Positions 1 to 12,261 of a stretch of DNA of 64,000 nt are shown piece after piece. Origin of the DNA: Pelargonium tetragonum (lineage: Eukaryota > Streptophyta > Magnoliopsida > Geraniales > Geraniaceae). Both the position numbers and the translations under genes were made by a program. The first letter of the stretch is position 1, and each line of letters opens with the position of its first letter. The stretch lies in the NCBI GenBank assembly GCA_036897445.1, contig JAYMTL010000001.1:310001-374000 (forward strand), read 5' to 3'. Under the pieces are notes generated by a model. That model searched no databases, was not told the DNA's origin, and worked only from the letters and a program-made list of their open reading frames with translations.

Positions 1-130
1 GCCTTATTCCTATCCTAGTCAATATGTTTATTAAGATTAGCCGAGAACCGGCCTTCTCAAGGAGTGCTTTTTATGAGGCCCAAAGCTTAAAATTTCAACT
101 AGAGACTACAAAAAGCCTTTAATAATAACA

Positions 131-146
131 GGATTTGAACTCTTGA
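131..146 (-). other. tRNA T-arm-like word
   Basis: On the minus strand this reads TCAAGAGTTCAAATCC, the form of a tRNA T arm (loop TTCAAAT followed by CC), and continues into CTGTTATTATTA, which could be the 3' side of a decayed tRNA. I could not find a matching acceptor, D arm or anticodon arm at the proper distance, and the T stem does not pair well. It shares AAGAGTTC with the sites at 10464 and 10852. It may be a tRNA relic or a chance match. Confidence 0.18.
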
Positions 147-3100
147 CACCCCTCCCCCAATAGGTTCTTGTTTTTATGCGTAATGTAAGCTGCAGGTGTA
201 GAAAGCTCTGGATCCACCTTTCCTTAGTTATTTATGCCCCAGAGTTTTTTCTTATAAAATCTCCGATAACTTAATGCTCTATTGAACTAAAATTTTTGAC
301 TTTTTTAGAGTCGCTGACCAAAGGGGCAAAACTATCAAAAAGTACAAGGTTTCTGTTATTAGTAAGAGGTAAAACTTAAGGAATTCCTTGTGCGTATATT
401 CTCACTATTCCTTCATTTATGGAACTCCCTATTAGGTTTTGTAATTAAATAAAATCCTAAATTTCCTCTTATCCGGATTCCTTTTATATGATATGTAAAG
501 AGGGTTTTTATAAGGGGGTGTTCCCAAGCTCTTTTAACTAGTGTAGAAAATTAGCACTTATATTTGGGTACAAGGCCTCTTAACGGGTTAAGTAAGAATA
601 CATATAAAATCTATTTTAAAGTCGCTATTGAGCAAACACCCTGTAATGAAATATTCGGGAATTTGGTAGCCTGTCTTTATAACAGGACAGGACCTGGGCA
701 AATGAATCTAGATTTCAACAAGAGTTATTATAAATACATTGAGAAAGAATTCTACAGAGGAACAAAAAAAGGGTTTTTTTTACTTTGGGATTCCCTTAGA
801 AACTGTAATAGCTCTTGGCGCTTATTTACGGAGAGTGGCTTCTTTAGTTTTTAGTATAAACTGTTCGGTGTAGTACCCACAGTAACTCTTCAATCCTTGC
901 AAAAAAAAGAGTAAGCCTGCCAATACGAATTTCTTAGGCATATAATGAACGTTTCTCTTTACATTCCGGAGTTACCGCTCTTAAACAATTCCACTTGGTT
1001 TTGAAAAGTAATGCAGAAAAAGCAGAAAAAGCGGGGCAAGTTTCTATTCTTTCTTAATTTGTCAAATAAGGTTTAGGGGTGCACACTTTTATTTAAACTT
1101 TCCGTTTAGAGTTTTGCTTAATAAAAAGGGGGGGTAGACTAGCTCCAGTTTTCTTTTTCTGACAGATCTCAGAATTAACAATAATATACATATAACTAAA
1201 AGTAGGACGACCCTTTTAGCCCTTATTTTTTCTATTCCCTGTACCTATAAAATAGGGATCCTCCTCGTTTACAAGACTCCGCTCGTTCCGAATTAGAGAG
1301 GAAAGGGAGACCTTGAAGTGAAGGGCTTAGCAGAAAGACGAAGACCGCGGCTTTATATTACAAAAAGAAGGGGGGGTAATGTAATAAAGTTTGAAAACAA
1401 ATAACTTTGGAAAAGGCACGCCGTAGATTCTAAAAAGGATTAAATAGTAAAGATTTTGATTTTACGTTACGTGCGTTTCTATATAATATTATGGCCTAAA
1501 AAAATTCTTATAGGTTTTTGTATTTGTTTAGTCTGATGATTTGCTTAATTTGAAGTATTTAAACTTAGTTTATTCTACCCTTTTAGTTTCCCTTTTAGAT
1601 TGGGTTGGGGCTTCTATCCTTTGTTATTGGGTGTGAGTCAAGCGACCCTGTGCCTTCGAAACTCTATGAAAGAAGTCTTGTACAAGATATTAGGGCTGCA
1701 ATTTTAGAGTTCTAGGCAGGTAATCTAAGGTAAAAACTACGTATAATATAAGGAGAGAGCTCGTCCAAAGGGGTTTATGAGAGTTGCTAGAAGGGTGCTT
1801 AGAGGAATCCTTTTCTCTTTTTTCTTTGCAGAAAGTCAGAATACGTGATATAAGAGGTTTTCGAGCGCCGATAAAGCCTGCATTCCAAGGTTCGGGAAAT
1901 TCTATTACAGCCTGAGAGCAAAACTTCGACGAATTTAGGGCCGCAGCATCTTGATGTTATAAGAGCTGGGTAGCTTATAAAATTTTCCTATATTTAATAT
2001 ATCCCAGATCAAGAAGTGTATTGAACTTTTAGGATAAAGCAAGAGAATCGGAGGTTATAAAAAATCCTGGTTTTAGAGATTCGCGGGAAGTAGTTCCTTT
2101 TTTGGATAAGCAAGTTTTTTTGAATCCTCATTTCTAGATATCTTCAGTCTTTTCTTTTTTAAACTAAGGAGTATTCTGAGTGACTTTTCTTATGCACTCT
2201 ATAACTACTATAACTATTGGATTCTGTAAGAAATCTGCTGTACAAGCATTAAAGTTAGAGCCCTGTATAAGTATAAGGGGCCCTCTTTTCTACATTAAGT
2301 TACAACTTACAACTATACTTATATTTCTTCCTTTCTGGAGTTGAATCCAAAAAACCAAGACTATAAAAAGGGTTTAACTCAGTTTTTAAAAAGAGTTTTC
2401 TCCGCAGGAGATCCCAGAGGTTTAAGAAATACTAATAAAGTACTTACTATCTTGAAACTAATTAGGGTTGTTCCTTATTATAGTATAGCTCTACGAGGTC
2501 TTTTATTAGACACTTTCGAAAGATAAAGAAGTTTTTTGAAAGAAGGTTCTAGCTTCACCGTTAAGTACTGAGTTTTGTTGCAATAAGTTTAGTAATGAGC
2601 TATTTGGTATAGAAATTTTGTTAGGTTGGTTTCTAGTTGTTTTTGTTATATTAAAAAGTTTTACAGGGTAAACAGAAAACCTTTTTTTCTTAGCTTAAAT
2701 AAAAATTAGTAAGAAGAGTTTTTTAAGGGTTAGCTCGGGTAACTCTTAGGAAGTCTCAAAAGCTCATAAGTATAAAAACTTTTAGTTTCTTCTAAATCTA
2801 AAAAGTACTCCGGTTTTGTAGCTATTTCCTCTTATTCCTAGTTCCTAGAGTTCTGGGGTTTTACTATATTCCATACAAAAAAAGCTTAAGGGTTGCTTAC
2901 CGGTTCTGTTCGAATTAACTTAACTAGAGCTCTCAGTTCAGTAGCTTAGAGGAAGGGGTCTATTACCTTTAGAATACACGTAATTATAGCTAGTTTTGAA
3001 TTGCTAAACGGAGTTCCTTGCGCGGGACCTAAGGTAGTCTAGACTTCTGTAGAGTACGAGTTATCTTTTCTTTTTTATCTTAGTTTTATAAAAATCCTTT

Positions 3101-3590
3101 TTTGCGAGTAATCTATAACTTATGCTATAACTTATGTTAGTCTAGTATTTAGAGAAGTATCCAGTCAAGAAAATAATTAGCTTAGGGATAATAAGAGTAT
3201 TCTAAAACTAAAATTTAGCTGCAAATTAAAAATTAATAAAGGGTTTCCTGGATTTAGTCTTTGCCCTTTATCATTTTTCTAAGGGCAACTTAATATTAAA
3301 TATAATAATAGAATCAAAAATTTTTTTACTAAGAAAAAAATGACAGGGGTACACATACAGACTATCATCTAGACCCTTTAGCTCAATTTTACTGAAATAA
3401 AGTACTGATACAGGAGATACCACTAAATAAGTAGTAGAATTAGGATAGAGACCCTACCGGATAAGAATAGGAAAAAGCTTGTGTGGATTAGGTTGCTGCT
3501 TCATTAAAAAGTAGATACTGTAGCCCTATAGGTAAGGGTGGTTTTGCTCCAGTCTCCGCCCGGATCTGCTAGAGTCTAAATTTAGTCAAG

Positions 3591-3604
3591 GGAACTCTCG
3601 TACT
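3591..3604 (-). other. Sarcin-ricin-loop-like word (LSU rRNA)
   Basis: The minus strand reads AGTACGAGAGTTCC. The first ten bases equal the universally conserved sarcin-ricin loop of large-subunit rRNA (AGTACGAGAGGA), after which the match stops. No other LSU rRNA segment is recognisable beside it. It is one of three such words in the first 12.3 kb, all on the minus strand. It could be a short rRNA fragment or coincidence. Confidence 0.15.
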
Positions 3605-6600
3605 TTATAGGAATAAGGTACTTTTCCTAAGATATTGAAATCCCTGGAGTTATTTAAATGTTTTCACCAGAATTTTATAAACTTGTTTTAACGAAGGAGC
3701 CCAAATTGGAATTCAAAAAACTTAATAACTACAAAAATCTTCATTTTTTTGCCCTCTTCTTTTAAAAATTAATATAATTTAAGGAATCAAGCTTTTTATC
3801 GCTAGCTGTGAGTTAAAAGTAAAGGAACACTAAAGTAGTACCAAACTCAGTAAACTTAACCTTATTTGTTGTATTTTTTTGTTAAATCAAGGACACCCGA
3901 ATTCTAGTAAGTACATATAATGTATGTGTTAAAGCAAATCCTTTTACTGGCTTTTTTAACAAAGAACTTGATTTTACTCGAATATTTTTTGTGAAAGCAT
4001 GCTTCAAAATTTATAACAAAAAAGGGGGAATCCTTTAGACTCCCCCTACGTGAGGCTGAGTAGGCGTTTAAGGGTCAAAAACTATAGATATAAGGACTCT
4101 ATAATTACTAACGTCTAAGAGCTACTTAAAATATTGGGACACTGGTATCCTGCTTAGGGACAAGGTACAAAAAATTCTTCTTGACTTGATAAGGATTCCT
4201 AACACACAGTCCATACAATAGATTTTCTCAAAAGGGAGGCTCTAATAAATAATTACTAAGTAATGCCGCCAAGAATATAATTGGAACTAAAATTATATGT
4301 ATAACTAAGCTAAGGCTTACTACTAATAAAAAGAAAGGAATCCCCTAGGAATCTTAGGGATTTACGCTATATCCTGAATATATAATACTATCCTCAGATC
4401 CCTTATTCAAGTAAGTTTACTTTTATCGTACTCAGCAGAAAGAAAATCTCTAGAGGGTCGGTCTCGTGCGTAGAGTGGTTGACTTCATAAGCTAGCTTTT
4501 CTAAGTAATTCTGAGTTTTTAAAACAAAAGAAAAAGGAGTCGTTGGTTCCATATGAAGTGCATCCTTAAGAGGATTTAATCCCTGAGTTAGGAGTCCTTT
4601 TGGAGAGTAGAACCTCTAGTTAATAGAAGCATAGTATTATGCTTTTTTGCTGAGCTCTGCAAAGGCAAAGATAGAGTCTTAATTCAATTTGTATGTAACT
4701 ATTACACAAAGAGTGGGTTTCAGAAGGGGGATTCCTGTACATCCAACTGGATCCACAATTCACAAGAGGGCGGGCATGGGCTGGTTTGTTTCCTCGAAAT
4801 TACAAAATAACTGTAAAATAGGAAGTGTTTAGCTTAGCTAGACAGGATGAAAGGCATTCAAGGAAAAAAAGTCAAGGGGTAAACCGTACATTCAGAGGCC
4901 TTTGCTTCTCTAGAATTAGAGGCGGTTTCTATAACGAAGTACTACTATGCTTTAAGAGGGTCTAAACCAAGTTATTAATAAAGACAGTAAATGAAAAGTA
5001 TAGTGGATAAGCAGCTAGAATAAACTAAGAAAATCTATAAAAAAATACAAAGTTTTATGCTTAAGGATTTCCAGTGGCAGGGTTATAGGCATCCGTAAGT
5101 AAGGGTTAGATTCGTTTTTTACTTTTCATTTCTAACAAAATCTTGCCTTTTATTTAGATAAGAGTTCTAAAGTTTCTCCAACTCAATTTTTGTTAAATCT
5201 AGAATATGAGAAATCTGCTTTTCATTTTTAGAGAGGCAATAGAAAAGGGTAGAAATAGAGCGGGTTCTTTTACTGCAGCTCTTTTTAGATATACAGGTGC
5301 TAGACCGGACAGTTAAAGCTATTAAGCCCTTTAACCTCAAAAATTTGACAAGGTTATTCCGGAGAGTCGCCTATCTTAGAATACACCTTTAGAACTTCTT
5401 GACTTGAAAATCTTTATTATTTTTCAGATATCCAACCTACTAGATTAAGTTTAAGTTATAATAGAAATAAACAAGTAAGTACGAATTTTACAAGATTACC
5501 CCTTTTATTAACAAACCAAAAAAGAGGAACTGAATTTATATAGCTTGCGGAGACTGCAAATGAGACTACTTTAGCTCTAGATTTTCATTAGAGTAAAAGC
5601 TTACTCGCAAAAGGGAGATTTATGACTGCAAGTAAAGTTTACAATAACTATAATCCGAATAACAAAAGTAAGGCGAAAATAACACCTAAAAGACCAATCT
5701 CCTGTATTCCTGTGTTCATATACAAAGTTAAGGGTAGAGAAAGAGTCTTGGAGTAACTTAAGCTTCTCGAAGGTCCTTATTACAGTGCTAGTAACTGTAG
5801 AACTTCAGTAACTTAAAAGCCCTTGGAAATTACCCATGTAATATATACAAGAACTTGCCTTTTTATTAATATTCTATAGACCCCTCTTTTTCTTTCTTTT
5901 TAGAAGGAAAATAAAACCACTCTTTCTTACTTTTTAAACCTTAATTATAGACGCTACTCTAGCGAATTCTACTTTGTTTATGACATGCCAAGTTATACCT
6001 TTTCACATAGACAACTTCTCAATAAGAGATATCTTCTAGATTGTCAATTACTTTTTCCCAGGAACCCGTAAAGGAGCAGCTGTTTATGAACTAGGAAACA
6101 GGGGCTCCTTATTTAATATTAATTTAAGTTTACCCTGATTAATTGAATTACCTTAGGTTTTTGTATTACTTTGCTACAGATACAGGTAATTCCTAAGTTG
6201 TTAAGGATAATATCCCTCTTGTTTCCAGTTCTTATCGTTAGAAGAGGGTATAAACTTAAGAGTATAAGGGGTTTAAAAAGGAAAAGAAGTTACGTAAGTT
6301 GTTAAAAAAGCTTAGAGTTTCCAACCGGTTTGCTATATTATTAGAAAATTAAGACACGCAGCACGCGTATGTTACAACTAAAGAGGTAAAACAAGAACTT
6401 ACATTAAATAGGATATATTTCAAGGGAATGGCATCTAAATGGGTGCGCGGGGCTTCGTAGGGAAGATTTCAAGAACAAGTTTTTACCAAGGTTCAGCTAC
6501 CGGCTTTTTAAAACGTAGCTATAGGGCTTATGCAAATTCTAGTCAAGGAGCTCCCTTAAATAGTATAAAGGTAGAATCCCATTATGAAAAAAGAAAAGAG

Positions 6601-7140
6601 GTTTCTCATAGAAGATTTTAGCTCTCCTGCTGTCAGAACTCCAATAAAGTATAAGCTTAGTAAAGAGTTTCCAAACGACTTAGAAAAGGAATACATCTTA
6701 AAGAAACAAGTAGTACTATCTAATACTAACATACTATCTATTAACCTCTACACTACTACCTAATAAAGAGTAATACAACTACTATAGAACTATAGCTACA
6801 ATAAGAGACCCTAGTAGAGGTATAGCTGGGAAAGGTTTCCACTAAGTAAAGAGAACTCAGTTTAAGAGTTTTACAAGGTATACCTTGTATACTAAGTGAT
6901 AAGTGAGCCCGCAAGCCAAGGAATCTCCTATTTTTCAATTTTAAAGTCGTATAAAGAGGCGTTTTTCAGTAGAAGTTTCTTATCTTTCTTAATTTATATA
7001 AATCGAGTCTTATAAAGTAATAAAGAGTTTAGGGAGAAACCTAGTCTAGGGTTTAAGTTTTACAAGCCCAACGGAGTTTATAAATCTAAGAAGTATAGTT
7101 AGTTGATTTGCAGCTTCTGAGCCTATTTCTTTAGTCTATT

Positions 7141-7186
7141 TTTGAAGCAAGTCAAAGAAATTCTATTTTATTAAAGTAAAGTAAGG
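7141..7186 (+). repeat. 46-bp dispersed repeat, copy 1
   Basis: This stretch begins tttgaagcaagtcaaagaaa, runs through an AT-rich middle and ends in taagg. It recurs in the same orientation at 10541-10586. Over 46 bases the copies differ only by two single-base indels: one extra T in the middle of copy 2 and one missing G near its end. A match this long is far beyond chance in 64 kb, so this is a real duplication. There are no target-site duplications or terminal inverted repeats that would mark it as a mobile element, and it encodes nothing. Confidence 0.88.
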
Positions 7187-10100
7187 GGTTCCTGTTTTAT
7201 AAAAAGCAATTTATACAGCTCTGTTCGGTATCGATGTAGATTTAAACAAGTAACTAAGTTAGGGATTCCTTTGGTATACTATGAGTTTTTTCTCAGATCT
7301 ACTAAAGTGGTTAAAAGTCCCAGCTTTTTATCCTACATTTACTTAGTTATGGATTTCTAAAGTCTCGCCTTTTACTAGCTAGAATTCGAAAGCATATACT
7401 TCTTTTTTATTTTATGTTCTTTTAAATTAATAAACTTAGGCGAGAATTTCTTTGTATTGCCCTTTTAGGAACTTTTCTAATGAAAAACTTCTTTGCCCAA
7501 CTTCTATCAACTTCTATATAGTACACAAACTAGTCAAAGCTTTCTCTTACTCAAGGACTTGCTTGCTTATATGCCTCCCTAATGAATCCGTATCCCAGGG
7601 ACCCCACTTGTTCGAGTTATAAACACTTTTTTTCGCTTTTTATTTTGGAATCTCTTCTAGGCTACGGAAGGAAAATTAACGGCGCATTTATACTTCGTAA
7701 TTTATCCAAAAAACAAACGGACGTAAACCAAGTTACTATCAAAAATTGCGGAAAAGTCTGCAACATTTTGCGAAAACTTTTGATTTTAAATCTATATTTA
7801 TGCTAGGTTATTTTTTTACAGGGAATCCTGCGGATGGATCCTATAATATATTCCTTAATTTTGTACAAAACCGGAAAAGCACTAACCAAGGTTTCTCATT
7901 TCTAGTCACTTAAAAATTCTTGCAAATGCGGAATGGAGTAGGTGAGTTTTTAATAGAGAGTCAAAAATGTTGTGAAAAGCCGCTTGGTATGCCACCCCTA
8001 CTTAGTAGGATTAACAATATAAAAATCTAAGGTAAATCAGTGGAAAAGTTTTCTTAGTTACACGGTCTGGATTTGAGCTTAATATTATTTGTACTAGAGG
8101 CTCATAAGCAGCATCCCCTAAGAAGTTACAACTTGCTGCCTGTTTAACCTCAAAAAGCTTGTAGTAGCAGTGTTTAAGTGGACTAGACTAGAAATGTTTA
8201 GCTTCCCTTACTAACTTATATGTTATATGAATTATAGGTCAATTCCTAAGGGGCACTTAAATATTCTTTAAAAATCGTACACAAGAGTACAGGATTTCAC
8301 TAAATAAAAGTAGCCTCTGAACCCGTTTTCAATCCCCTGCGGGATCTTTTCAAGGGGATTCAAAAGGCACCTTAAATTAAAGCATTTATTTAATACTCTT
8401 CTCACGCATAGTAAGCAGCTAACTGGCACTTTAGTATTAGCTTTTTTTTAAAGAGTTCGTAAGTAACTAAGAGGAAACTCTTTAGGGCTTTTTATTAAAG
8501 CGTGTGGATACGCGAACTTACAACTTCAGCATACTGCTTGCACGTAAAGGGTACTCGCTCTTTTTTTTGTCTACAGGATTTGTTCCGTAAGCGGGGACTC
8601 TATTCCCTTAGCTTTTCTAAGATTTCGCTTTCTTGAACATGAGCCCCAGCGAACCTAAAGAAGCTTCGTTTACTCCTTGAACTATTACTCTCAATTATTT
8701 TTGTTACTTTACATGAATCCCCCGCCTCGCGCTTATCGTACTATTCTCTATCAAACTTGGTTTCGTTTTTAAGCTAGTAATACCTGCTGTTTAGGAACTC
8801 TGTAACCTTTAGTTCAAGTAAGTTTTTCCTGAATACTTTTCCTTTCTATTTATTGTGTGAAGCTTGTGAACTGGGATTTTTAATATAAAATAAGAGTCGC
8901 TTTTTACGAACAATAGAGGTGGTCCCACGTAGCTAGTTACTCCCAGTCTTAAGGGATCCTTTTTACTCTTTTCTAACCCCTTACTTTTGAAGGCTGTGAC
9001 TATATAGGAATTCCCATTCAGTCATGTACCGATTCGAAAAAATTCATATTTCTTTCTCGGGAAGTGCAATACAATGAAAGAGCTTTGTTAACTTCCAGTA
9101 AATATAAAAAGAGGTAAAAGCTCAATACAGAAGTTATAAAGGCGCTTGTTTTTAAAATTACAGAAATTGGGAGTGCTGTTTTACGTCGGTCTATTAAAGA
9201 AAATAAGAGTTGCTATACTATAACCGCGGATTTCCTGACCATTGCTCAGATCAAAGAATTGTTTAAACAATAGGTAGGACTCAAATTTAGATAAGGCTTC
9301 CTTCTTCTCGACGGGATATTCCCTTAAGTTACTCTGTAGTTTTATCGTGACCGAAATGCCATGGGATACTGAATGCCAAACTCCGGGCAGACACTCTTGA
9401 ATATGGAATACTATTAGGATAGATAGGACTTAGTCTTATAGTAGTTACAGTTGTTTAATTTAATATAGATAGTGTTAGTCTTAAGGCATAGTCCCTTTTT
9501 TAGTAGCTATCAGTCTATAGAGGAGAGAAACCTTGAAGATAATTGAGAGGGAGAATTTGAGTATCCGTTTTTACAAGAGAAATAGACTTCACAAGGGTAA
9601 GATTTTCCAGAGAAATATGAGCTACAAGGAATTTGTGCAAGGAGTTTCCAGTAAAAAGCTAGGGGTTAAACTTTTTTCTATAAGTTTTCGAGTCTTAACT
9701 TTAGTCTGAGTATAAAAAATATATATAAATAAAGAGGAGTTTCATTTCAAGTAGAATTTTTTGGAGAAAGCTAATAAGAGTATGACAAGTAAGAAAACAA
9801 GTAACATTAGAGCTACAATAGTAAATTAAAGAACATTAAAGTAGGCAAGTAAGTTGCTATCGTGTTCCTTTGGTTTTCTAGGTTTCTGGTTCTGGATTGT
9901 GGTAAAGTTATAAGAGAACTCTAAAGCCAAATTGTTTGCGATAAAGAAAATCAAAATAGATATAGATAGAACTAAGGGATAAGCTTTTTTTAGATTATAT
10001 CCTTAAAAAGTTTATAAGTCAAATTAAGAGTTGTAAAAAAGGAAGAGTTTTCCCTTGTATTTTTGGATTTCTTTTTTTAGGGGTTTTATAAAATACTCAA

Positions 10101-10440
10101 TTAAATTTCTATGAGATCTTTGGGGAACTGTGTCAGTATAAGATTGAAATTTTACAAAGCTTAAATGCCTTAGTAATGGGCCTCTTTTAATTGAATTTCC
10201 TTATTAATTTCTTCCTTCTAAGTCTATTTACTTCAGACGCTAAAGTAGTAGTTTACCCTGTTCTGTATTGGTTGTTAAGGGTACTCTTTTTTATTCTGTT
10301 GTTATTGCTATAAAGAGGATTCTTACCCCGACTTGCCCTTTATACCGGAAATAACTTGACTTTAGCTTCAATTACTGCATTCCGTAACATCTTTCTTCTT
10401 TTTATTATCTGGAATCAGAGGAACAGGAAACCCCTCTCTT
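7187..10440. other. Non-coding tract, no recognisable gene
   Basis: The longest frame here is 74 codons (7582-7806, +), with no recognisable motif. The remaining frames are closed by frequent TAA and TAG. I found no convincing RNA gene. A site near 8240 carries AGGAATTGAC on the minus strand, a word also found in small-subunit rRNA, but nothing around it supports an rRNA. No repeat structure stands out. Confidence 0.55.
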
Positions 10441-10463
10441 TAGTTAGTTAAACTCACAGGATA

Positions 10464-10478
10464 AGACTCGAACTCTTG
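10464..10478 (-). other. tRNA T-arm-like relic
   Basis: The minus strand reads CAAGAGTTCGAGTCT, a good T-loop (TTCGAGT) preceded by AAGAG; an intact stem would need CTCTT after the loop, and only part of it is present. Upstream on the same strand is GTAGCTACCGGAAAGTA, which has the look of an anticodon-arm-to-variable-loop transition, but I could not fold a full cloverleaf. It sits about 60 bases from copy 2 of the 46-bp repeat. Possibly a decayed tRNA; identity unknown. Confidence 0.22.
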
Positions 10479-10540
10479 TACTTTCCGGTAGCTACGTTAG
10501 TTAAGAAATTCTTAAGGTGGGAGAGTTCCGCTTTGTAGAT

Positions 10541-10586
10541 TTTGAAGCAAGTCAAAGAAATTTCTATTTTATTAAAGTAAATAAGG
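10541..10586 (+). repeat. 46-bp dispersed repeat, copy 2
   Basis: Second copy of the repeat at 7141-7186, same orientation, 3.4 kb away, with two single-base indels. Flanks before and after are unrelated between the copies apart from a loose resemblance of a few bases, so the duplicated unit is close to 46 bp. A tRNA T-arm-like relic lies about 60 bp upstream. The short AT-rich unit may have spread by recombination or slippage between dispersed short repeats, as is common in organelle genomes; that mechanism is inference. Confidence 0.88.
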
Positions 10587-10833
10587 AAATAAGATTCCGC
10601 GTTCCCTTTATTAATTTCGTTATCGGAGTTGTTTAAACCTTCCCGCATTTACTAGTAGTATGCTCGGGGCTTCTCAAAAAAAGAACTGTAAGGGGCACTC
10701 TTTATGTCCTTATATTAGGCAGTTTAGAACTCTTCACCCCCACACGGGAATTACCAAAAGGATTTCTATTCAAAAAAATTAAGGCAGCTACATTCTATAA
10801 GTAGAATGCCTAGACGAGCCTAGATTAAAGCCC

Positions 10834-10846
10834 CATATCAGATATG
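10834..10846. repeat. Short palindrome beside a tRNA-like relic
   Basis: CATATC-a-GATATG, 6-bp arms around one base. It lies only a few bases from the T-arm-like word at 10852-10866. Palindromes of this size are expected by chance several times in a window like this, so it is noted for position only. Confidence 0.4.
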
Positions 10847-10851
10847 AGACT

Positions 10852-10866
10852 GGACTTGAACTCTTG
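10852..10866 (-). other. tRNA T-arm-like relic
   Basis: The minus strand reads CAAGAGTTCAAGTCC, a T-loop-like TTCAAGT with AAGAG before it, the same preceding word as at 131 and 10464. Upstream on that strand, AGCGCAGAGTGCAGTAAGGC could be D-arm and anticodon material, but no clear anticodon stem forms. Not enough for a tRNA call. Confidence 0.2.
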
Positions 10867-11057
10867 CCTTACTGCACTCTGCGCTAGGTATATTAAGAAA
10901 GACAGGGTATTGAAGCTCCTAAGAAAAGTCTAGCTAAGAGAATTGGGAGTATGCTTATGAAAAAGTTAAGAAGTGGGCGGCCCTTAAGGTATGTTAAGTC
11001 TATAAAATAAGCAGATTGACCGAAATAAGGATCCTATAACACTCCTAGGCTATATAT

Positions 11058-11071
11058 AGTCAAAGAAATTT
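11058..11071 (+). repeat. Possible truncated third copy of the 46-bp repeat
   Basis: AGTCAAAGAAATTT is shared exactly with copy 2 (10550-10563), after which the sequences part. Fourteen-base matches are expected by chance between some pairs of sites in 64 kb, so relation to the repeat is possible but unproven. Confidence 0.22.
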
Positions 11072-11444
11072 TAGTAAGATTCCTTTTGTTTATAAAGGCA
11101 CTTAAATGAACTGAACAAGGAAGCGAGGAATAAAAAAAGTAGTAGGAATTTTCCTTTTAAAAGTCCAAGAATTTAGATTTAGTAAGTTAAGAAAAAGGGG
11201 GTAGATCCATCTAAGAGGGAAGCCTTTTATCCTTTTGTGGATCCTTTGAGAACCTGGTAATTGCAAATTTGACTGACAAATAAATTGTCTATTACATATA
11301 TTAACTACCTATCAAGAACAGAATACCTAGAACTGTCTATAACTTAAAGGAACTCTCTAATATAATACTTATTTTATATAGTAATATTGACTTTCTTACA
11401 AGAGCAAAAAGAGCTCGACTAAGTCCGGGGAATATTAACAATCA

Positions 11445-11465
11445 GGACCTCCTTTCGTACCAGAG
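11445..11465 (-). other. Sarcin-ricin-loop-like segment (LSU rRNA)
   Basis: The minus strand reads CTCTGGTACGAAAGGAGGTCC. GTACGAAAGGA is the sarcin-ricin loop as it appears in many mitochondrial large-subunit rRNAs (the bacterial and plastid form has GAGAGGA). It agrees with the segment at 12262-12282 at 17 of 21 positions, same strand, so the two may be diverged copies. In an intact LSU gene hundreds of conserved bases should flank this loop; I do not see them. It may be a short rRNA fragment, as in organelles with scrambled rRNA genes, or a coincidence. Confidence 0.28.
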
Positions 11466-12261
11466 TATTAGAACACTCTCGGGATTCCGAGTAAGAGCTC
11501 TAGATCTAGAAGAAATCCACTTAGTCAAGGCAAGGGGCTTATAAAAAGGGGATAATAAGAATCTGTTTTATTTATTCTAATCTAAAGTTTTTTTACCGGG
11601 CACACTTACTCTTTTGTTTTAGTGCACGTAAAATTTTAGTAGATTCTTACGGGGTTCTAATTAATATGGGTTTTGTCGTGATTTATTATTGGGAGTCTTT
11701 CCTTTTAATGTGTAATTATTTTAAATGATAGGATATAAGTTAGGGTAAAATAGGATACTTCCAAGGGTTTTTAAGTGAGGGGCCCTATCTAAGAAGGGAC
11801 TGCAGAAGCCAAGTACAGGTATAGCTATGATGGGTAGTCAAAGTATCGAGAATAAGGAAGTTTTAGGTATTTAGAAAGGTGTAGCTCTGGAGAAAATGGT
11901 TGTACAGATAGACTTAGAAGATAGAGAACAGAAGCCCATAAGCTTTGGCTGTCATTCTGTAAGTATTTATACTCAAATCGACTCTATACTATAAGGAATA
12001 CCGATACCAAGAAGAAGAATACACTAGCCGCAGTAAAGCAATAAGTCCATGAAATACTAGCTACAAGAAGACTCCCGTATGAGTCTCCCTTAAGAGGAGT
12101 ACAGGTATACTTTGATGAAGGCTGAGAATAAGATACGGAGCAATAAAAAGCAAGTAAGCCCAGTCTAAGTCAAGGTTCAAGAAGAACAAATAAGTCAATA
12201 AGAGAGTAAGAAAGAGTTATTATAAGCTTAAGGACAACTCCTATACAAATTTCTCTTTCAA

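Larger units (their letters stand above)
1..7140. other. Non-coding tract, no recognisable gene
   Basis: All six frames are broken by stops, typically every 10-30 codons. The longest frame (564-854, +, 96 codons) begins at TTG and its product (many F, Y, N and K, no motif) resembles no family I know. Frames at 2341-2526 and 6439-6621 are 60-61 codons and equally featureless. Within the tract I note only a tRNA T-arm-like word at 131-146 and a sarcin-ricin-like word at 3591-3604, listed separately. I see no promoter-terminator pair, tandem array or mobile-element end. Absence of genes is judged by eye; a profile search could still reveal diverged remnants. Confidence 0.6.

Noticed and set aside
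564-854. 96-codon frame, second longest in the window
   Set aside because: It starts at TTG with no ribosome-binding site, the product has no recognisable motif, and a few frames of this length are expected by chance.
1340-1360. AGCCGCGGT on the minus strand, resembling the 530 loop of small-subunit rRNA
   Set aside because: The flanking GTGCCAGC and AATAC are not there, and no other small-subunit helices accompany it.
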